Origin: Undibacterium hunanense
Lineage (GTDB): Bacteria; Pseudomonadota; Gammaproteobacteria; Burkholderiales; Burkholderiaceae_D
Assembly: GCF_014284335.1 (NCBI RefSeq)
Contig: NZ_JACOGF010000018.1
Location: 33,263 to 97,262 of the forward strand
DNA: 64,000 bases
Direction: 5' to 3'
The translations under genes and the position numbers were made by a program. Within the stretch, counting starts at the first letter, position 1, and each line of letters begins with the position of its first letter. Positions 41,892 to 51,149 of the stretch are shown in pieces. The notes beneath the pieces were generated by a model. It saw only the letters and a list, made by a program, of their open reading frames with translations. It was not told the DNA's origin and made no database searches.

Positions 41892-43134
41892 AAAAATCAT
41901 CACCTTTGCCAGCCCGGTTTTTTTCCTGCTGATTGCCATCGAATTTCTGGTCGCACGAAAACGGCAAAAGCATCTGTACCGCATCAATGATGCCATCAGC
42001 AGCCTCAGCCTGGGTGTCATGAGCCAGATCACCGGCGTGTTCCTGAAACTGTTATCGGTCGGTGCCTATGCCTGGGTATTCAATCATTTTTCCATGCTGA
42101 CGCTGGACCCCGGCAGCATCTGGGTCTGGATCAGTTGTTTGCTGTTATATGATTTTTTATATTACTGGCTGCACAGGATGGGGCATGAAACCAATTTGCT
42201 GTGGGCTGCACATGTCGTGCATCATCAAAGTGAATCTTACAACCTGACAACGGCATTACGGCAAACCAGCACTGGTCAGTTGTTTGGCTGGGTGTTTTAT
42301 CTGCCTCTGGCAATCATTGGTTTTCCGGTGCAGGTATTTGTTGCGATTGCCCTCATCGATTTACTGTATCAGTTCTGGGTACATACTGAACAAATCGGTA
42401 AACTTGGCTGGTTTGACCGGGTCTTTGTTTCCCCCTCAAATCACCGTGTTCACCATGCAGTGAACGACATCTATCTGGACAAGAATTACGGTGGCATCCT
42501 GGTCATATGGGATCGCTTGTTTGGCAGCTTCATCGAAGAACAGGATGGCGAGCCAGTGGTGTACGGCACACGCAGCCCCTTGCGTAGCTGGAACCCCTTG
42601 TGGGCCAATCTGGAAGTGTACAAGGCAGTCTGGCAGGATGCCTGGCACACACGCAACTGGGCAGACAAATTCCTGATCTGGTTACGACCGCCGGGCTGGC
42701 GGCCTGCCGATGTACGTCACTTATCCCAGGCACAACAGTTTGATCTTGCGCGCCCCCTGTATGATCCCTTTGTCAGCAAGGCAGCTATCGGCTATTGCCT
42801 GCTGCAATTCGTGGCACTATTGCAGGCGGCAACCTATTTCCTGCTGGCGTATAAATCCATGTCAGCACTGAATGCTGTCGTCTACGCGACGTGGCTGATA
42901 TTCAGCTTATGGTGCATAGGTGGGCTGATTGAAAAGGGGCGCGTCTACCTCATACCTGAAAGCCTTCGACTGCTGGCGATTTTACTCATGACCATACTGA
43001 GCGCCAACTGGTTTTATTCTTATGCCCTGTCAGTGACCGGACAGACATTGATTGCAGCAGGCTGTGTCATTTCTATAGTCGCATTGTGCTTCATTTTTTT
43101 ACCTAAGAACACGCATGGACATCTTCCACATTAA
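41884..43134 (+). CDS. Sterol desaturase/fatty acid hydroxylase family protein, alkylglycerol-monooxygenase-like
   Basis: A 416-residue membrane di-iron oxygenase. The histidine clusters are HRMGH (97-101), HVVHH (110-114), His167 and HRVHH (187-191), followed by the block LDKNYGGILVIWDRLFGSF, which closely matches the pattern remembered for alkylglycerol monooxygenase (AGMO/TMEM195). An extra set of about four helices follows after residue 290. AGMO cleaves the ether bond of alkyl glycerolipids with tetrahydrobiopterin; substrate here is inferred. It overlaps the upstream gene by 8 nt and the CorA-like gene by 20 nt. Confidence 0.85.
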   Translation: MHEKIITFASPVFFLLIAIEFLVARKRQKHLYRINDAISSLSLGVMSQITGVFLKLLSVGAYAWVFNHFSMLTLDPGSIWVWISCLLLYDFLYYWLHRMGHETNLLWAAHVVHHQSESYNLTTALRQTSTGQLFGWVFYLPLAIIGFPVQVFVAIALIDLLYQFWVHTEQIGKLGWFDRVFVSPSNHRVHHAVNDIYLDKNYGGILVIWDRLFGSFIEEQDGEPVVYGTRSPLRSWNPLWANLEVYKAVWQDAWHTRNWADKFLIWLRPPGWRPADVRHLSQAQQFDLARPLYDPFVSKAAIGYCLLQFVALLQAATYFLLAYKSMSALNAVVYATWLIFSLWCIGGLIEKGRVYLIPESLRLLAILLMTILSANWFYSYALSVTGQTLIAAGCVISIVALCFIFLPKNTHGHLPH

Positions 43135-44209
43135 CGAAACGCAAACGCTGAAAAATCCCGAAGACTATGCGCAGTTGCTGAAAGCCGGTGGTTTTTTGTG
43201 GCTGGATGCGACGCACGAAGAAGTCGCAGCCAACCCCGAAGAATGGCGCAATCTGGTTGAACAAATCAGTGGTACGCAAATTTATGATCTGCACCTGAAG
43301 GATGTCAGCAATTTGAGCCACCCGTCTTATTTCGATGCGACGCAAGACTATGAAATGGTGGTCTTTCGCAAGCTGACCTTGACCGAAGAAACGGTGGACG
43401 TGAAAAGCGGCAACAAACGCAAGATACCTGCGGCACTCAATAAACTGGCAACGACACCGGTGTCCTTTTTGTTGATGGAAAATGTACTGGTCACCGTAAG
43501 ACCGACGCAAAGCCGCACGGTAGAACTGGCCAGGCAACGCCTGCTTGACTACAAGTACAAGGCAGAAAGTACAACCCACGGCGGGCGCCTGCCTGCATCG
43601 CCAGAAGAACTGATGTTGCGCCTGCTGAATGCCATGGTGGACCAGTACCTGGAACTGCGGCAGCCACTGACCCAGCAACTGGATCGCTGGCAACATGCCT
43701 TGCTAGATCCGCGCCGCCCGTTCAACAACTGGATGGCCTTGCTGGATTCGCGCGTGGAATTACGCAAGCTGGATAATCTGTGTGAAGAACAGCGTGATGC
43801 CATGCAGGAATTGCGTGACCATATTGTTGACAATCATGACGGCAATAGCCGCGCCAAGGATTTGCTGCTGGTACGCATCAATGATGTGATGGAACATATC
43901 AGTCGTGTCCTCAACCATGCGCGCCGGCTGGAAGCCTCGCTGGAGTCGGCTGTGCAGATACACTTCGCAGCAATGGCCCACCGCACAAGTGAGATCATGC
44001 GCACCCTGACGGTGATCACGGCATTGTTCATGCCCCTGACTTTAATCACCGGCATTTTTGGCATGAACTTTGAAGTCATGCCGCTGCTGAAACACGCATC
44101 CGGCTTCTGGATCACCATGGGCGCCATGGGGGTCATCGTGGTTCTGCTGCTGATTTATTTCCGCAGTCAGCGCTACCTGGAAGACCAGGCCAGCCGACGT
44201 CGCGAATAG
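43115..44209 (+). CDS. CorA-family divalent metal ion transporter
   Basis: A 364-residue inner-membrane channel of the CorA/ZntB class. The N-terminal cytosolic domain is alpha/beta, followed by a long helix (residues about 215-300) and two C-terminal membrane helices. The selectivity loop GMN is present in TGIFGMNFEVMP, with FMPLTLITGIFG just before it. The transported ion (Mg, Co, Ni or Zn) is not decided by sequence. Its start overlaps the end of the hydroxylase-like gene, suggesting co-expression. Confidence 0.92.
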   Translation: MDIFHINETQTLKNPEDYAQLLKAGGFLWLDATHEEVAANPEEWRNLVEQISGTQIYDLHLKDVSNLSHPSYFDATQDYEMVVFRKLTLTEETVDVKSGNKRKIPAALNKLATTPVSFLLMENVLVTVRPTQSRTVELARQRLLDYKYKAESTTHGGRLPASPEELMLRLLNAMVDQYLELRQPLTQQLDRWQHALLDPRRPFNNWMALLDSRVELRKLDNLCEEQRDAMQELRDHIVDNHDGNSRAKDLLLVRINDVMEHISRVLNHARRLEASLESAVQIHFAAMAHRTSEIMRTLTVITALFMPLTLITGIFGMNFEVMPLLKHASGFWITMGAMGVIVVLLLIYFRSQRYLEDQASRRRE

Positions 44210-44286
44210 GCTTGCCGAAAAAATTTCAGCCCGACTACCCTGCTCTATCTCACTGAATACGAATCTACCTATAGAAACAAGACAGC

Positions 44287-45723
44287 ATGCAAGAACATAC
44301 TTTCCTATGGCACGACTATGAGACATTTGGCGCAGTTGCCCGCCGTGACCGCCCGGCCCAGTTTGCTGCCATACGCACCGACGCAGAACTGAATGAAATC
44401 GGCGAACCTGTCATGATGTATTGCCAGCCGGCGAATGATTTTTTACCCGATCCACAGTCTTGCCTGATTACCCATATCACGCCACAGACCTGCCTGGAAC
44501 GCGGCATACCAGAACACGAATTTGCTGCCCGGATAGAACAGGAACTAAGCAAGACCGGCACCATAGGCGTGGGTTACAACACGATCCGCTTTGATGATGA
44601 AATTACCCGCTTCATGTTCTGGCGCAACCTGATAGACCCCTATGCACGCGAGTGGCAAAACAATTGCGGTCGCTGGGATATCATGGACATGGTGCGCACC
44701 TGTTATGCGCTGCGCCCGGAAGGCATCAACTGGCCACTGAATGATGAAGGCAAGCCCAGCTTCCGGCTTGAGCTGTTAACCGCAGCCAATGGCATAGCGC
44801 ATGAATCTGCACATGATGCCTTGTCAGACGTGCAGGCAACCATCGCCATGGCCCGCCTGATACGTGATCGCCAGCCGAAATTATTCGATTTCTGTTTTGC
44901 CCTGCATAAGAAGGACAGGGCTGCGGCAGAAATCGGCATGCCCTTGCTGGACAAGCCCTTCCTGCACGTATCGGGCATGTTTCCGACCGACCGTGGTTGT
45001 CTGGCAGTGATGTGGCCATTGGCCATGCATCCGAAAAACAAGAATGAAGTCATCGCCTGGGATCTGGCATTTGATCCGTCCGAATTGGCAGGACTGGATG
45101 TTGCCACCATACAGTTGCGCATGTTCAGCAAAACGGATGCGCTGCCTGAAGGGATGCAACGATTGCCGGTCAAAAGCATCCACATCAACAAGTCACCTAC
45201 CGTCATCGGCAATCTGAAAACCCTGTCAGCAGGCATGGCAGAAAAATGGCGTATCGACATGCCACTCATGCTTCAGCATGCAGAAAAAGCAGCCGCACTG
45301 ACGCCGTCAATTGCTGCCGTATGGGAACAGGTTTATGCACGACCTGAAGCCGCAGCAGCCGACGTGGATGAAGACTTGTATGGTGGCTTCGTAGGCAGTG
45401 GTGACCGTCGCCTGCTGAATGAGTTGCGTCGCATGAAACCGGCGCAACTGGCAAAAGCCAGCACTTCATTTCAAGACTCGCGCCTGACTGAATTACTGTT
45501 CCGCTACCGTGCCCGCAATTTTTACGACAGCCTGAGCATGGAAGAACAGGAAACCTGGGAAGAGCACCGTGCAGCACGTCTGCTGGAAGGTGCAGGCAAT
45601 GCCAGAACAGTAGAAATGTATTTCAACGAGATCGATAGCTTGTCAGAAACAGCTGATGAAACTGCGGAAGAAATTCTGGGAGCTTTATATGATTATGCCG
45701 AAATGATCGTGCCATCGCGTTAA
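44287..45723 (+). CDS. sbcB: Exodeoxyribonuclease I
   Basis: Single-strand 3'-5' DNA exonuclease acting in recombination and mismatch repair. 478 residues with the DEDDh catalytic pattern: HDYETFG (Asp10, Glu12), GYNTIRFDDEITRFMFWRNL, and HDALSDVQATIAMARL. The SH3-like and C-terminal helical domains follow (FLHVSGMFPTDRGCLAVMWPL). Starts 77 bp after the CorA-like gene and is closed by a strong terminator. Confidence 0.96.
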   Translation: MQEHTFLWHDYETFGAVARRDRPAQFAAIRTDAELNEIGEPVMMYCQPANDFLPDPQSCLITHITPQTCLERGIPEHEFAARIEQELSKTGTIGVGYNTIRFDDEITRFMFWRNLIDPYAREWQNNCGRWDIMDMVRTCYALRPEGINWPLNDEGKPSFRLELLTAANGIAHESAHDALSDVQATIAMARLIRDRQPKLFDFCFALHKKDRAAAEIGMPLLDKPFLHVSGMFPTDRGCLAVMWPLAMHPKNKNEVIAWDLAFDPSELAGLDVATIQLRMFSKTDALPEGMQRLPVKSIHINKSPTVIGNLKTLSAGMAEKWRIDMPLMLQHAEKAAALTPSIAAVWEQVYARPEAAAADVDEDLYGGFVGSGDRRLLNELRRMKPAQLAKASTSFQDSRLTELLFRYRARNFYDSLSMEEQETWEEHRAARLLEGAGNARTVEMYFNEIDSLSETADETAEEILGALYDYAEMIVPSR

Positions 45724-45749
45724 TTCAAATCTGTTCTGCAAAAATCAAA

Positions 45750-45779
45750 AAGCCACGAAAAATATCGTGGCTTTTTTTC
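45750..45779. terminator. Bidirectional terminator between sbcB and the peroxiredoxin gene
   Basis: AGCCACGA/TCGTGGCT stem (45751-45772) with A-rich left flank and T7 right flank. It serves the convergent sbcB (plus) and peroxiredoxin (minus) genes. Confidence 0.9.
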
Positions 45780-45807
45780 GCAAATACGCCGATATGACTT
45801 ACACGGC

Positions 45808-46446
45808 TTATTTGTTTGGCTGCGGTGTGATACGCAGATAAGGACGTGGTGCGGTATAGCCCTTAGGATATTTTTGCTTGATGACTTCTTCATCCTTGAT
45901 TGACAAAGGAATGATGACGTCATCACCATCACGCCAGTTACCTGGTGTGGCAACGGTATAACCGTCTGTCAGTTGCAGTGCATCAAGTACGCGCAGGACT
46001 TCATCAAAATTACGACCTGTGGTCAAAGGATAGGTAATGATCAGGCGGACTTTTTTGTTTGGATCGATGATGAACAAAGAGCGTACCGTAACTGTCTCGG
46101 ACTGATTCGGGTGGATCATGTCATACAGCGCAGCAACTTTCTTGTCGGCATCGGCAACGATAGGAAAACCGACTACGGTGTTTTGCGTATCCTCAATATC
46201 CTTGATCCATTTCACATGGGATTCGGCAGCATCCACCGACAAGGCAATCGCTTTGACGTTACGTTTGTCAAATTCAGGTTTGAGTTTTGCCGTCAGGCCT
46301 AATTCGGTCGTGCAGACTGGTGTGAAATCAGCCGGATGTGAAAACAGAACAACCCAGGAATTGCCTGCCCATTCATGAAATTTCAATGTCCCGATTGAGG
46401 AATCTTGCTCGAAATCAGGGGCGATGTCGCCTAAACGCAAAGTCAT
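45808..46446 (-). CDS. 1-Cys peroxiredoxin (Prx6 type)
   Basis: Thiol peroxidase of 212 residues. The peroxidatic Cys45 lies in PADFTPVCTTE (PxxxTxxC), and no second Cys is present in the protein, so a resolving partner must be external. The long C-terminal arm (YTAPRPYLRITPQPNK) fits the Prx6 subfamily. ATG 46446 with GGAG about 8 nt upstream is preferred to an in-frame TTG at 46458. Confidence 0.95.
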   Translation of the reverse strand: MTLRLGDIAPDFEQDSSIGTLKFHEWAGNSWVVLFSHPADFTPVCTTELGLTAKLKPEFDKRNVKAIALSVDAAESHVKWIKDIEDTQNTVVGFPIVADADKKVAALYDMIHPNQSETVTVRSLFIIDPNKKVRLIITYPLTTGRNFDEVLRVLDALQLTDGYTVATPGNWRDGDDVIIPLSIKDEEVIKQKYPKGYTAPRPYLRITPQPNK

Positions 46447-46567
46447 TATTTTCTCCAAAAAGGAAACGAGAGTCCGAATATAGCCCCACTGCCATCACGA
46501 ATCAAGGATAGTTTTGTTGAATGCTTATACTTATCCCTGAATATGTACGGTAATTTGGGCTGTTTGT

Positions 46568-48343
46568 TTACTTGCCTTCTGCGCGTTGCAATGACGCAAG
46601 AAATTTCTCTGCATTCTGGTAGCCGATCACGCGCTTGCCCTGCACTTCTGCACCTTGTCCATCAAAGAAAATAATGCCTGGAGGCCCGAACAGGTTGAAA
46701 CGTTTCAACAGGGCTTTGTCATCTGCATTATTGGCAGTCACGTCCACCTGTATCAAGAGCATGGTGTCGAGTCTGGCTTTGACTTTGGGGTCGATAAAGG
46801 TCAGTTTTTCCATTTCCTTACAGGATACGCACCAGTCAGCATAAAAATCGAGCATGGCAGTTTTGCCTTTGGATTGCGCCAGAGCCGCGTCCAGCTCGGC
46901 AACGCTGCGCACGCGGGTGAAACTGACGCCATGCACCTGGCTACCGAACAAATGCGCAAGCGGGGAGAACACATCGCGCCCACCAGTAGTCACGCCGACC
47001 AGTTGCACGACACCCAACAACATGAACACAGCAGCCAGCACTTTCGACCCCATGCCGCCACGATGGAAAAACAATTGATGCACGGCATACGCGATCAGCA
47101 ATATCGCCCAGGCTGTCATCTGTACCCAGACCGGAATCACCGGGCTGATCATCCACAAGGCCATGGCCAGCATCAACACGCCGAAGAAACGCTTGATGCT
47201 CTCCATCCACATGCCAGCACGTGGCAACAGACTGCCAGCAGACAAGCCGACCAGCAACAAGGGCACGCTCATACCCATGGCCATGGCAAACAGGGCGGCG
47301 CCGCCGACCACCACATCACGGGTCTGACTGATATACACCAGTGCACCAGCCAGTGGCGCTGCAACGCAGGGACCAACGATCAGGGCTGAAATGGCTCCCA
47401 TGAAAAAAACACCGAACAGCTTGCCGTTACGCTGCCCTTCTGATGCCATGGTCAGTTTTGTTTGCAAGGCAGCCGGCACCTGAAGCTGGTAGAAGCCAAA
47501 CATGGATAGCGAAAGAATGACCATCAACAAGGCAAATGCCGACAAGACCCAGGGATTCTGCAAGGTAGCGGCCAGGCCTTCACCTACAAGGCCGGCAGCG
47601 ATACCAAGAGCGGTATAGACCAGAGCCATGCCCAGTGAGTAACTGAGGGATAACAGGAAGCCGCGGTGGCGTTGAATGCCGGCACCTTCACCGATAATGA
47701 TGGAAGACAGAATCGGTACCATGGGCAGAACGCAGGGCGTGAACGCCAAGCCCAGTCCAAGCAGCATGAACAATGGCAAAATCAGGCTCAGTTTGCCGCT
47801 TTTCAGGGCTGTACTGATGCTGCTGGTTTCATCATCGCTAGTTGGTTCGCCCAGCTTGATGGTGCTTGGCTCGCTTGCAAGCGCAGTACTGCCGACGATT
47901 GCCTGCAGTTTGAGCGGGGTTTCCATAGGCGGATAACACAGGCCCTGGTCAGCGCAGCCCTGACGCCCTACTTTCAGCGTGAAATCACCTGTTGACAGTA
48001 CTGGCACGCGGACCACCAGGGATTTACGGTAGGTCTCCACTTCTTTCTGAAAGGTTTCATCAAACTTGACCTTGCCTTTTGGCAGTTGCGCATCGCCAAG
48101 CTTGGCATCGTCAGAAGTGAACTTGAAGCGTTCACGATACAGGTAGTAGCCATCCGCAATCGTGAATGTGACTTCGGCCATGCCTGGCTCCACCATTTTG
48201 GCTGACACCTTGAATGCCTCTTCCGGATCAAGGAAGTCGTCCGCCTTTGCATAGGGCGTCAATAAGAGCGCGAATATTAGAGCAAATATCAGGGCAAACA
48301 GGTCAAAACGGAGAGCAGATCGCGGTAGCAGGTATGAGTTCAT
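46568..48343 (-). CDS. dsbD: Thiol:disulfide interchange protein DsbD
   Basis: Moves reducing power from cytosolic thioredoxin to periplasmic partners, including the cytochrome c pathway. 591 residues: signal peptide (about 1-34), alpha domain with the GCADQGLC cysteine pair, eight-helix beta domain with TPCVLPMVP and GPCVAAPLAG, and a thioredoxin-like gamma domain with WCVSC. All six functional Cys are present. Its ATG overlaps the cutA stop as ATGA. Confidence 0.96.
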   Translation of the reverse strand: MNSYLLPRSALRFDLFALIFALIFALLLTPYAKADDFLDPEEAFKVSAKMVEPGMAEVTFTIADGYYLYRERFKFTSDDAKLGDAQLPKGKVKFDETFQKEVETYRKSLVVRVPVLSTGDFTLKVGRQGCADQGLCYPPMETPLKLQAIVGSTALASEPSTIKLGEPTSDDETSSISTALKSGKLSLILPLFMLLGLGLAFTPCVLPMVPILSSIIIGEGAGIQRHRGFLLSLSYSLGMALVYTALGIAAGLVGEGLAATLQNPWVLSAFALLMVILSLSMFGFYQLQVPAALQTKLTMASEGQRNGKLFGVFFMGAISALIVGPCVAAPLAGALVYISQTRDVVVGGAALFAMAMGMSVPLLLVGLSAGSLLPRAGMWMESIKRFFGVLMLAMALWMISPVIPVWVQMTAWAILLIAYAVHQLFFHRGGMGSKVLAAVFMLLGVVQLVGVTTGGRDVFSPLAHLFGSQVHGVSFTRVRSVAELDAALAQSKGKTAMLDFYADWCVSCKEMEKLTFIDPKVKARLDTMLLIQVDVTANNADDKALLKRFNLFGPPGIIFFDGQGAEVQGKRVIGYQNAEKFLASLQRAEGK

Positions 48344-48669
48344 GGCGTTTCAGTTTCTTTTTTCACCCACCCCATATAAGCCGGCAGCCCGGCCACCAGG
48401 GGAATGGCAATGATTTCAGGTAATTCGTAAGGGTGGATGCTTGTAATCAATTCTTCCAGCTGCGCATAACGGGCCTGCGTCGTCTTGATCATTAACTGGA
48501 CTTCGATTTCTGCCTGCGGCTGACCATCCCAGTTGTAGATGGACAATATATCAGAGGAAATGTTCACGCAGGCTGCCAATTTCTGGGCAACGATCTGACT
48601 GGCCATCCGCTTTCCGGTTTCACGGTCGGGCACATTGGTCAACACCAGTATGAAGTCTTGCGTGTCCAT
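48340..48669 (-). CDS. cutA: Divalent-cation tolerance protein CutA
   Basis: A 109-residue trimeric PII-like fold protein. The family core KLAACVNISSDILSIYNWDGQ, the KTTQARYAQLEELITSIHPYELPEIIAIP block and the terminal YMGWV are all present. Historic genetics link the E. coli cutA locus to copper tolerance, but that effect involves the neighbouring dsbD, which also follows here. ATG 48669 fits the family start; a longer upstream frame is rejected. Confidence 0.94.
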   Translation of the reverse strand: MDTQDFILVLTNVPDRETGKRMASQIVAQKLAACVNISSDILSIYNWDGQPQAEIEVQLMIKTTQARYAQLEELITSIHPYELPEIIAIPLVAGLPAYMGWVKKETETP

Positions 48670-48820
48670 AGGGTCTCTACTAAAAATTTTACTCTGCTTA
48701 CCAAGACGAGCTATGCCTGCCATCAGCATTTACTCATATCTGCCAGGTAGACAGTTATTGGTCGTCACAGACCCTTTTTGCATTACACAATGCGGAGAAT
48801 AAACTGGCAGACACAAAAGC

Positions 48821-48855
48821 AAAAAGCCGTTCAGTATAAACTGAACGGCTTTTTT
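48821..48855 (-). terminator. Terminator at the end of the ribosomal protein cluster (bidirectional)
   Basis: AGCCGTTCAG/CTGAACGGCT 10-bp perfect stem with loop TATAAA; A5 on the left gives a U-tract for the minus-strand rplQ message, T6 on the right serves the other direction. Confidence 0.88.
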
Positions 48856-48923
48856 AGACCGGGACATTGCTGGCACCGGCCTGCATTACTTAAGACTAAT
48901 TACTTGACATCAATTACTGGAGA

Positions 48924-49319
48924 TTACTCAGCAACTGGTGCATCAGCTGCATCTACGCCTTCTGGACGGTCCAGCAGTTCAACGTATGCCATAGGAGCAT
49001 TGTCGCCGACGCGGAAACCCATTTTCAGGATGCGCAGGTAGCCGCCGTTACGATTTGCGTAACGTGGGCCCAGTTCAGCAAACAGCTTGACTACCATTTC
49101 GCGGTCGCGCAAACGGGAGAAAGCCAGACGCTTGTTAGCCAGTGTGTCTGTTTTACCCAAAGTCAGAATCGGCTCGATAACGCGGCGCAGTTCTTTGGCT
49201 TTTGGCAAAGTTGTTTTGATGGCTTCGTGACGCAACAGGGATACTGTCATGTTGCGCAGCATTGCCAGACGGTGGGAAGAAGTACGATTCAGCTTACGTA
49301 AGCCGTGACGATGACGCAT
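48924..49319 (-). CDS. rplQ: 50S ribosomal protein L17
   Basis: Large-subunit protein near the tunnel exit. 131 residues, beginning RHRHGLRKLNRTSSHRLAMLRNM and ending in the RPEGVDAADAPVAE tail, which is slightly longer and more acidic than the E. coli protein. It is the last gene of the alpha operon and is separated from rpoA by 124 bp that include a terminator-like hairpin. Confidence 0.97.
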   Translation of the reverse strand: MRHRHGLRKLNRTSSHRLAMLRNMTVSLLRHEAIKTTLPKAKELRRVIEPILTLGKTDTLANKRLAFSRLRDREMVVKLFAELGPRYANRNGGYLRILKMGFRVGDNAPMAYVELLDRPEGVDAADAPVAE

Positions 49320-49401
49320 GGTATTTCCTTTCAGATTTAAATGCCAGCTCTTCTATCGATAAAAAGCTTATCGCGGGCCGGTAATTATTTTTACTACGGT
49401 T

Positions 49402-49433
49402 AAAAAACGGGCAGGCTGTCTCAGCCCACCCGT
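49402..49433 (-). terminator. Terminator-like hairpin between rpoA and rplQ
   Basis: Minus-strand ACGGG-TG-GGCTG/CAGCC-TG-CCCGT stem (two mismatched positions, 3-nt loop) followed by six T. Structure and U-tract fit an intrinsic terminator that would lower rplQ transcription. Confidence 0.75.
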
Positions 49434-49443
49434 CAGGACAAAA

Positions 49444-50421
49444 TTACTTTTCCAGGCCAGCTGGTGGCCAGTTTTCCAGTTTCATGCCCAAAGACAAACC
49501 ACGGGACGCCAGAACTTCCTTGATTTCGTTCAAGGACTTGCGACCCAGATTTGGTGTCTTCAATAGTTCATTTTCGCTACGCTGGATCAGATCACCAATG
49601 TAGTAAATGTTTTCTGCTTTCAGGCAGTTGGCTGAACGTACTGTCAGTTCCAGATCATCGACTGGACGCAACAGGACAGGGTCAACTGCAGGTGCGCGGG
49701 ATGGGGCTTCAGCAGCGGCTTCAGTACCTTCCAGGGCAGCGAAGACATTCAATTGATCAACCAGCACGCGGGCAGATTGACGGATTGCTTCTTCAGGAGA
49801 GATAACGCCATTGGTCTCAATATTGATAACCAGCTTATCCAGATCAGTACGTTGTTCAACGCGGGCAGATTCCACAGCGTAAGAAACACGGCGTACTGGA
49901 GAGAAAGACGCATCCAGTATCATACGACCGATGGTTTTGTTCGCATCTTCAGACAAGCGACGAACGTTACCTGGCACATAGCCACGGCCTTTTTCTACCT
50001 TGATCTGCATGTCCAGCTTACCGCCGGCTGTCAGATTGGCAATAACGTGATCCGGGTTGATCAGTTCTACGTCATGCGGCAGATCGATGTCGGAAGCCAG
50101 TACAGCGCCTTCGCCATCTTTTTTCAATGTCAGCGTGACTTCATCACGGTTATGCAACTTGAATACGACGCCTTTCAAGTTCAACAGGATGTCAACGACG
50201 TCTTCTTGCACGCCATCGAGGGATGAATATTCATGAACTACACCAGCGATCACAACTTCAGTCGGCGCATAACCAACCATAGTGGACAACAGAACGCGAC
50301 GCAGTGCGTTGCCCAGTGTGTGGCCATAGCCACGTTCAAACGGTTCCATCACGACTTTAGCGTGACCGGCACCCAACATTTCCACATCGATAATACGTGG
50401 TTTTAACAGATTGTTTTGCAT
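49444..50421 (-). CDS. rpoA: DNA-directed RNA polymerase subunit alpha
   Basis: Scaffold for core polymerase assembly and the contact for UP elements and activators. 325 residues: N-terminal dimer domain (EPFERGYGHTLGNALRRVLL), a flexible Ala/Pro linker (EGTEAAAEAPSRAPAVDP), and the C-terminal domain with the DNA-contacting VRSANCLKAENI and LGRKSLNEIKEVLASRGL. ATG 50421 with AAGGAC upstream is used; a longer in-frame start is unlikely. It lies 104 bp after rpsD, beyond a strong terminator. Confidence 0.97.
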   Translation of the reverse strand: MQNNLLKPRIIDVEMLGAGHAKVVMEPFERGYGHTLGNALRRVLLSTMVGYAPTEVVIAGVVHEYSSLDGVQEDVVDILLNLKGVVFKLHNRDEVTLTLKKDGEGAVLASDIDLPHDVELINPDHVIANLTAGGKLDMQIKVEKGRGYVPGNVRRLSEDANKTIGRMILDASFSPVRRVSYAVESARVEQRTDLDKLVINIETNGVISPEEAIRQSARVLVDQLNVFAALEGTEAAAEAPSRAPAVDPVLLRPVDDLELTVRSANCLKAENIYYIGDLIQRSENELLKTPNLGRKSLNEIKEVLASRGLSLGMKLENWPPAGLEK

Positions 50422-50478
50422 GAATGTCCTTTTCAATACCCTCGGTTCGTTACACCGATAAGGCTGACGGCATTAAAG

Positions 50479-50510
50479 AAAAAAGCCTGCCTGTCGCTAA
50501 ACAGGCAGGC
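50479..50510 (-). terminator. Strong intrinsic terminator between rpsD and rpoA
   Basis: Minus-strand GCCTGCCTGT/ACAGGCAGGC perfect 10-bp stem, loop TTAGCG, followed by TTTTTTC. It sits 15 nt after the rpsD stop. No convincing new promoter is visible before rpoA, so rpoA seems to depend on read-through or an unseen promoter. Confidence 0.85.
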
Positions 50511-50525
50511 GGTGAAACTTGAATA

Positions 50526-51149
50526 TTAACGAGAATACAATTCAACGATCAGGGATTCGTTGACATCGTGAGCGATATCGCTACGATCTGGCATGGACTT
50601 GAAAGTACCTTCCAGTTTCTTCGCATCAACAGCTACCCATGTAGGCATGCCGGATTGTTCTGCCAGGGACAGTGCTTCAGCGATACGAACTTGTTTTTTA
50701 GCTTTTTCACGAACAGCGATCACGTCACCAGCTTTAACCTGGTAAGAAGCGATGTTGACAACGATACCGTTGACTGTGAATGCTTTGTGGCTTACCAGCT
50801 GACGTGCTTCAGCGCGTGTGGAACCGAAGCCCATACGGTAAGCAACGTTGTCCAGACGGGATTCCAGCAATTTCAACAGTGTTTCGCCTGTGTTGCCTTT
50901 TTGACGATCAGCTTCAGCGAAGTAGCGACGGAACTGACGTTCCAACACGCCATACATACGTTTAACTTTTTGCTTTTCGCGCAATTGGTTACCGAAGTCA
51001 GAGGTACGAGCACCAGAAGTGCGACCATGTTGACCTGGTTTTGCGTCCAGTTTGCATTTGGAGTCCAGGGAGCGACGTGCGCTCTTCAAGAACAGGTCCG
51101 TGCCTTCGCGACGGGAAAGTTTTGCTTTTGGTCCGATATAACGTGCCAC
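50526..51149 (-). CDS. rpsD: 30S ribosomal protein S4
   Basis: Primary 16S-binding assembly protein, and in E. coli the autogenous repressor of the alpha operon. 207 residues; the S4 RNA-binding domain is RLDNVAYRMGFGSTRAEARQLVSHKAFTVNG. The start is GTG 51149 with AAGGAAA upstream. A 251-bp gap before it holds two hairpins and is much longer than other gaps in the cluster. Confidence 0.97.
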   Translation of the reverse strand: MARYIGPKAKLSRREGTDLFLKSARRSLDSKCKLDAKPGQHGRTSGARTSDFGNQLREKQKVKRMYGVLERQFRRYFAEADRQKGNTGETLLKLLESRLDNVAYRMGFGSTRAEARQLVSHKAFTVNGIVVNIASYQVKAGDVIAVREKAKKQVRIAEALSLAEQSGMPTWVAVDAKKLEGTFKSMPDRSDIAHDVNESLIVELYSR

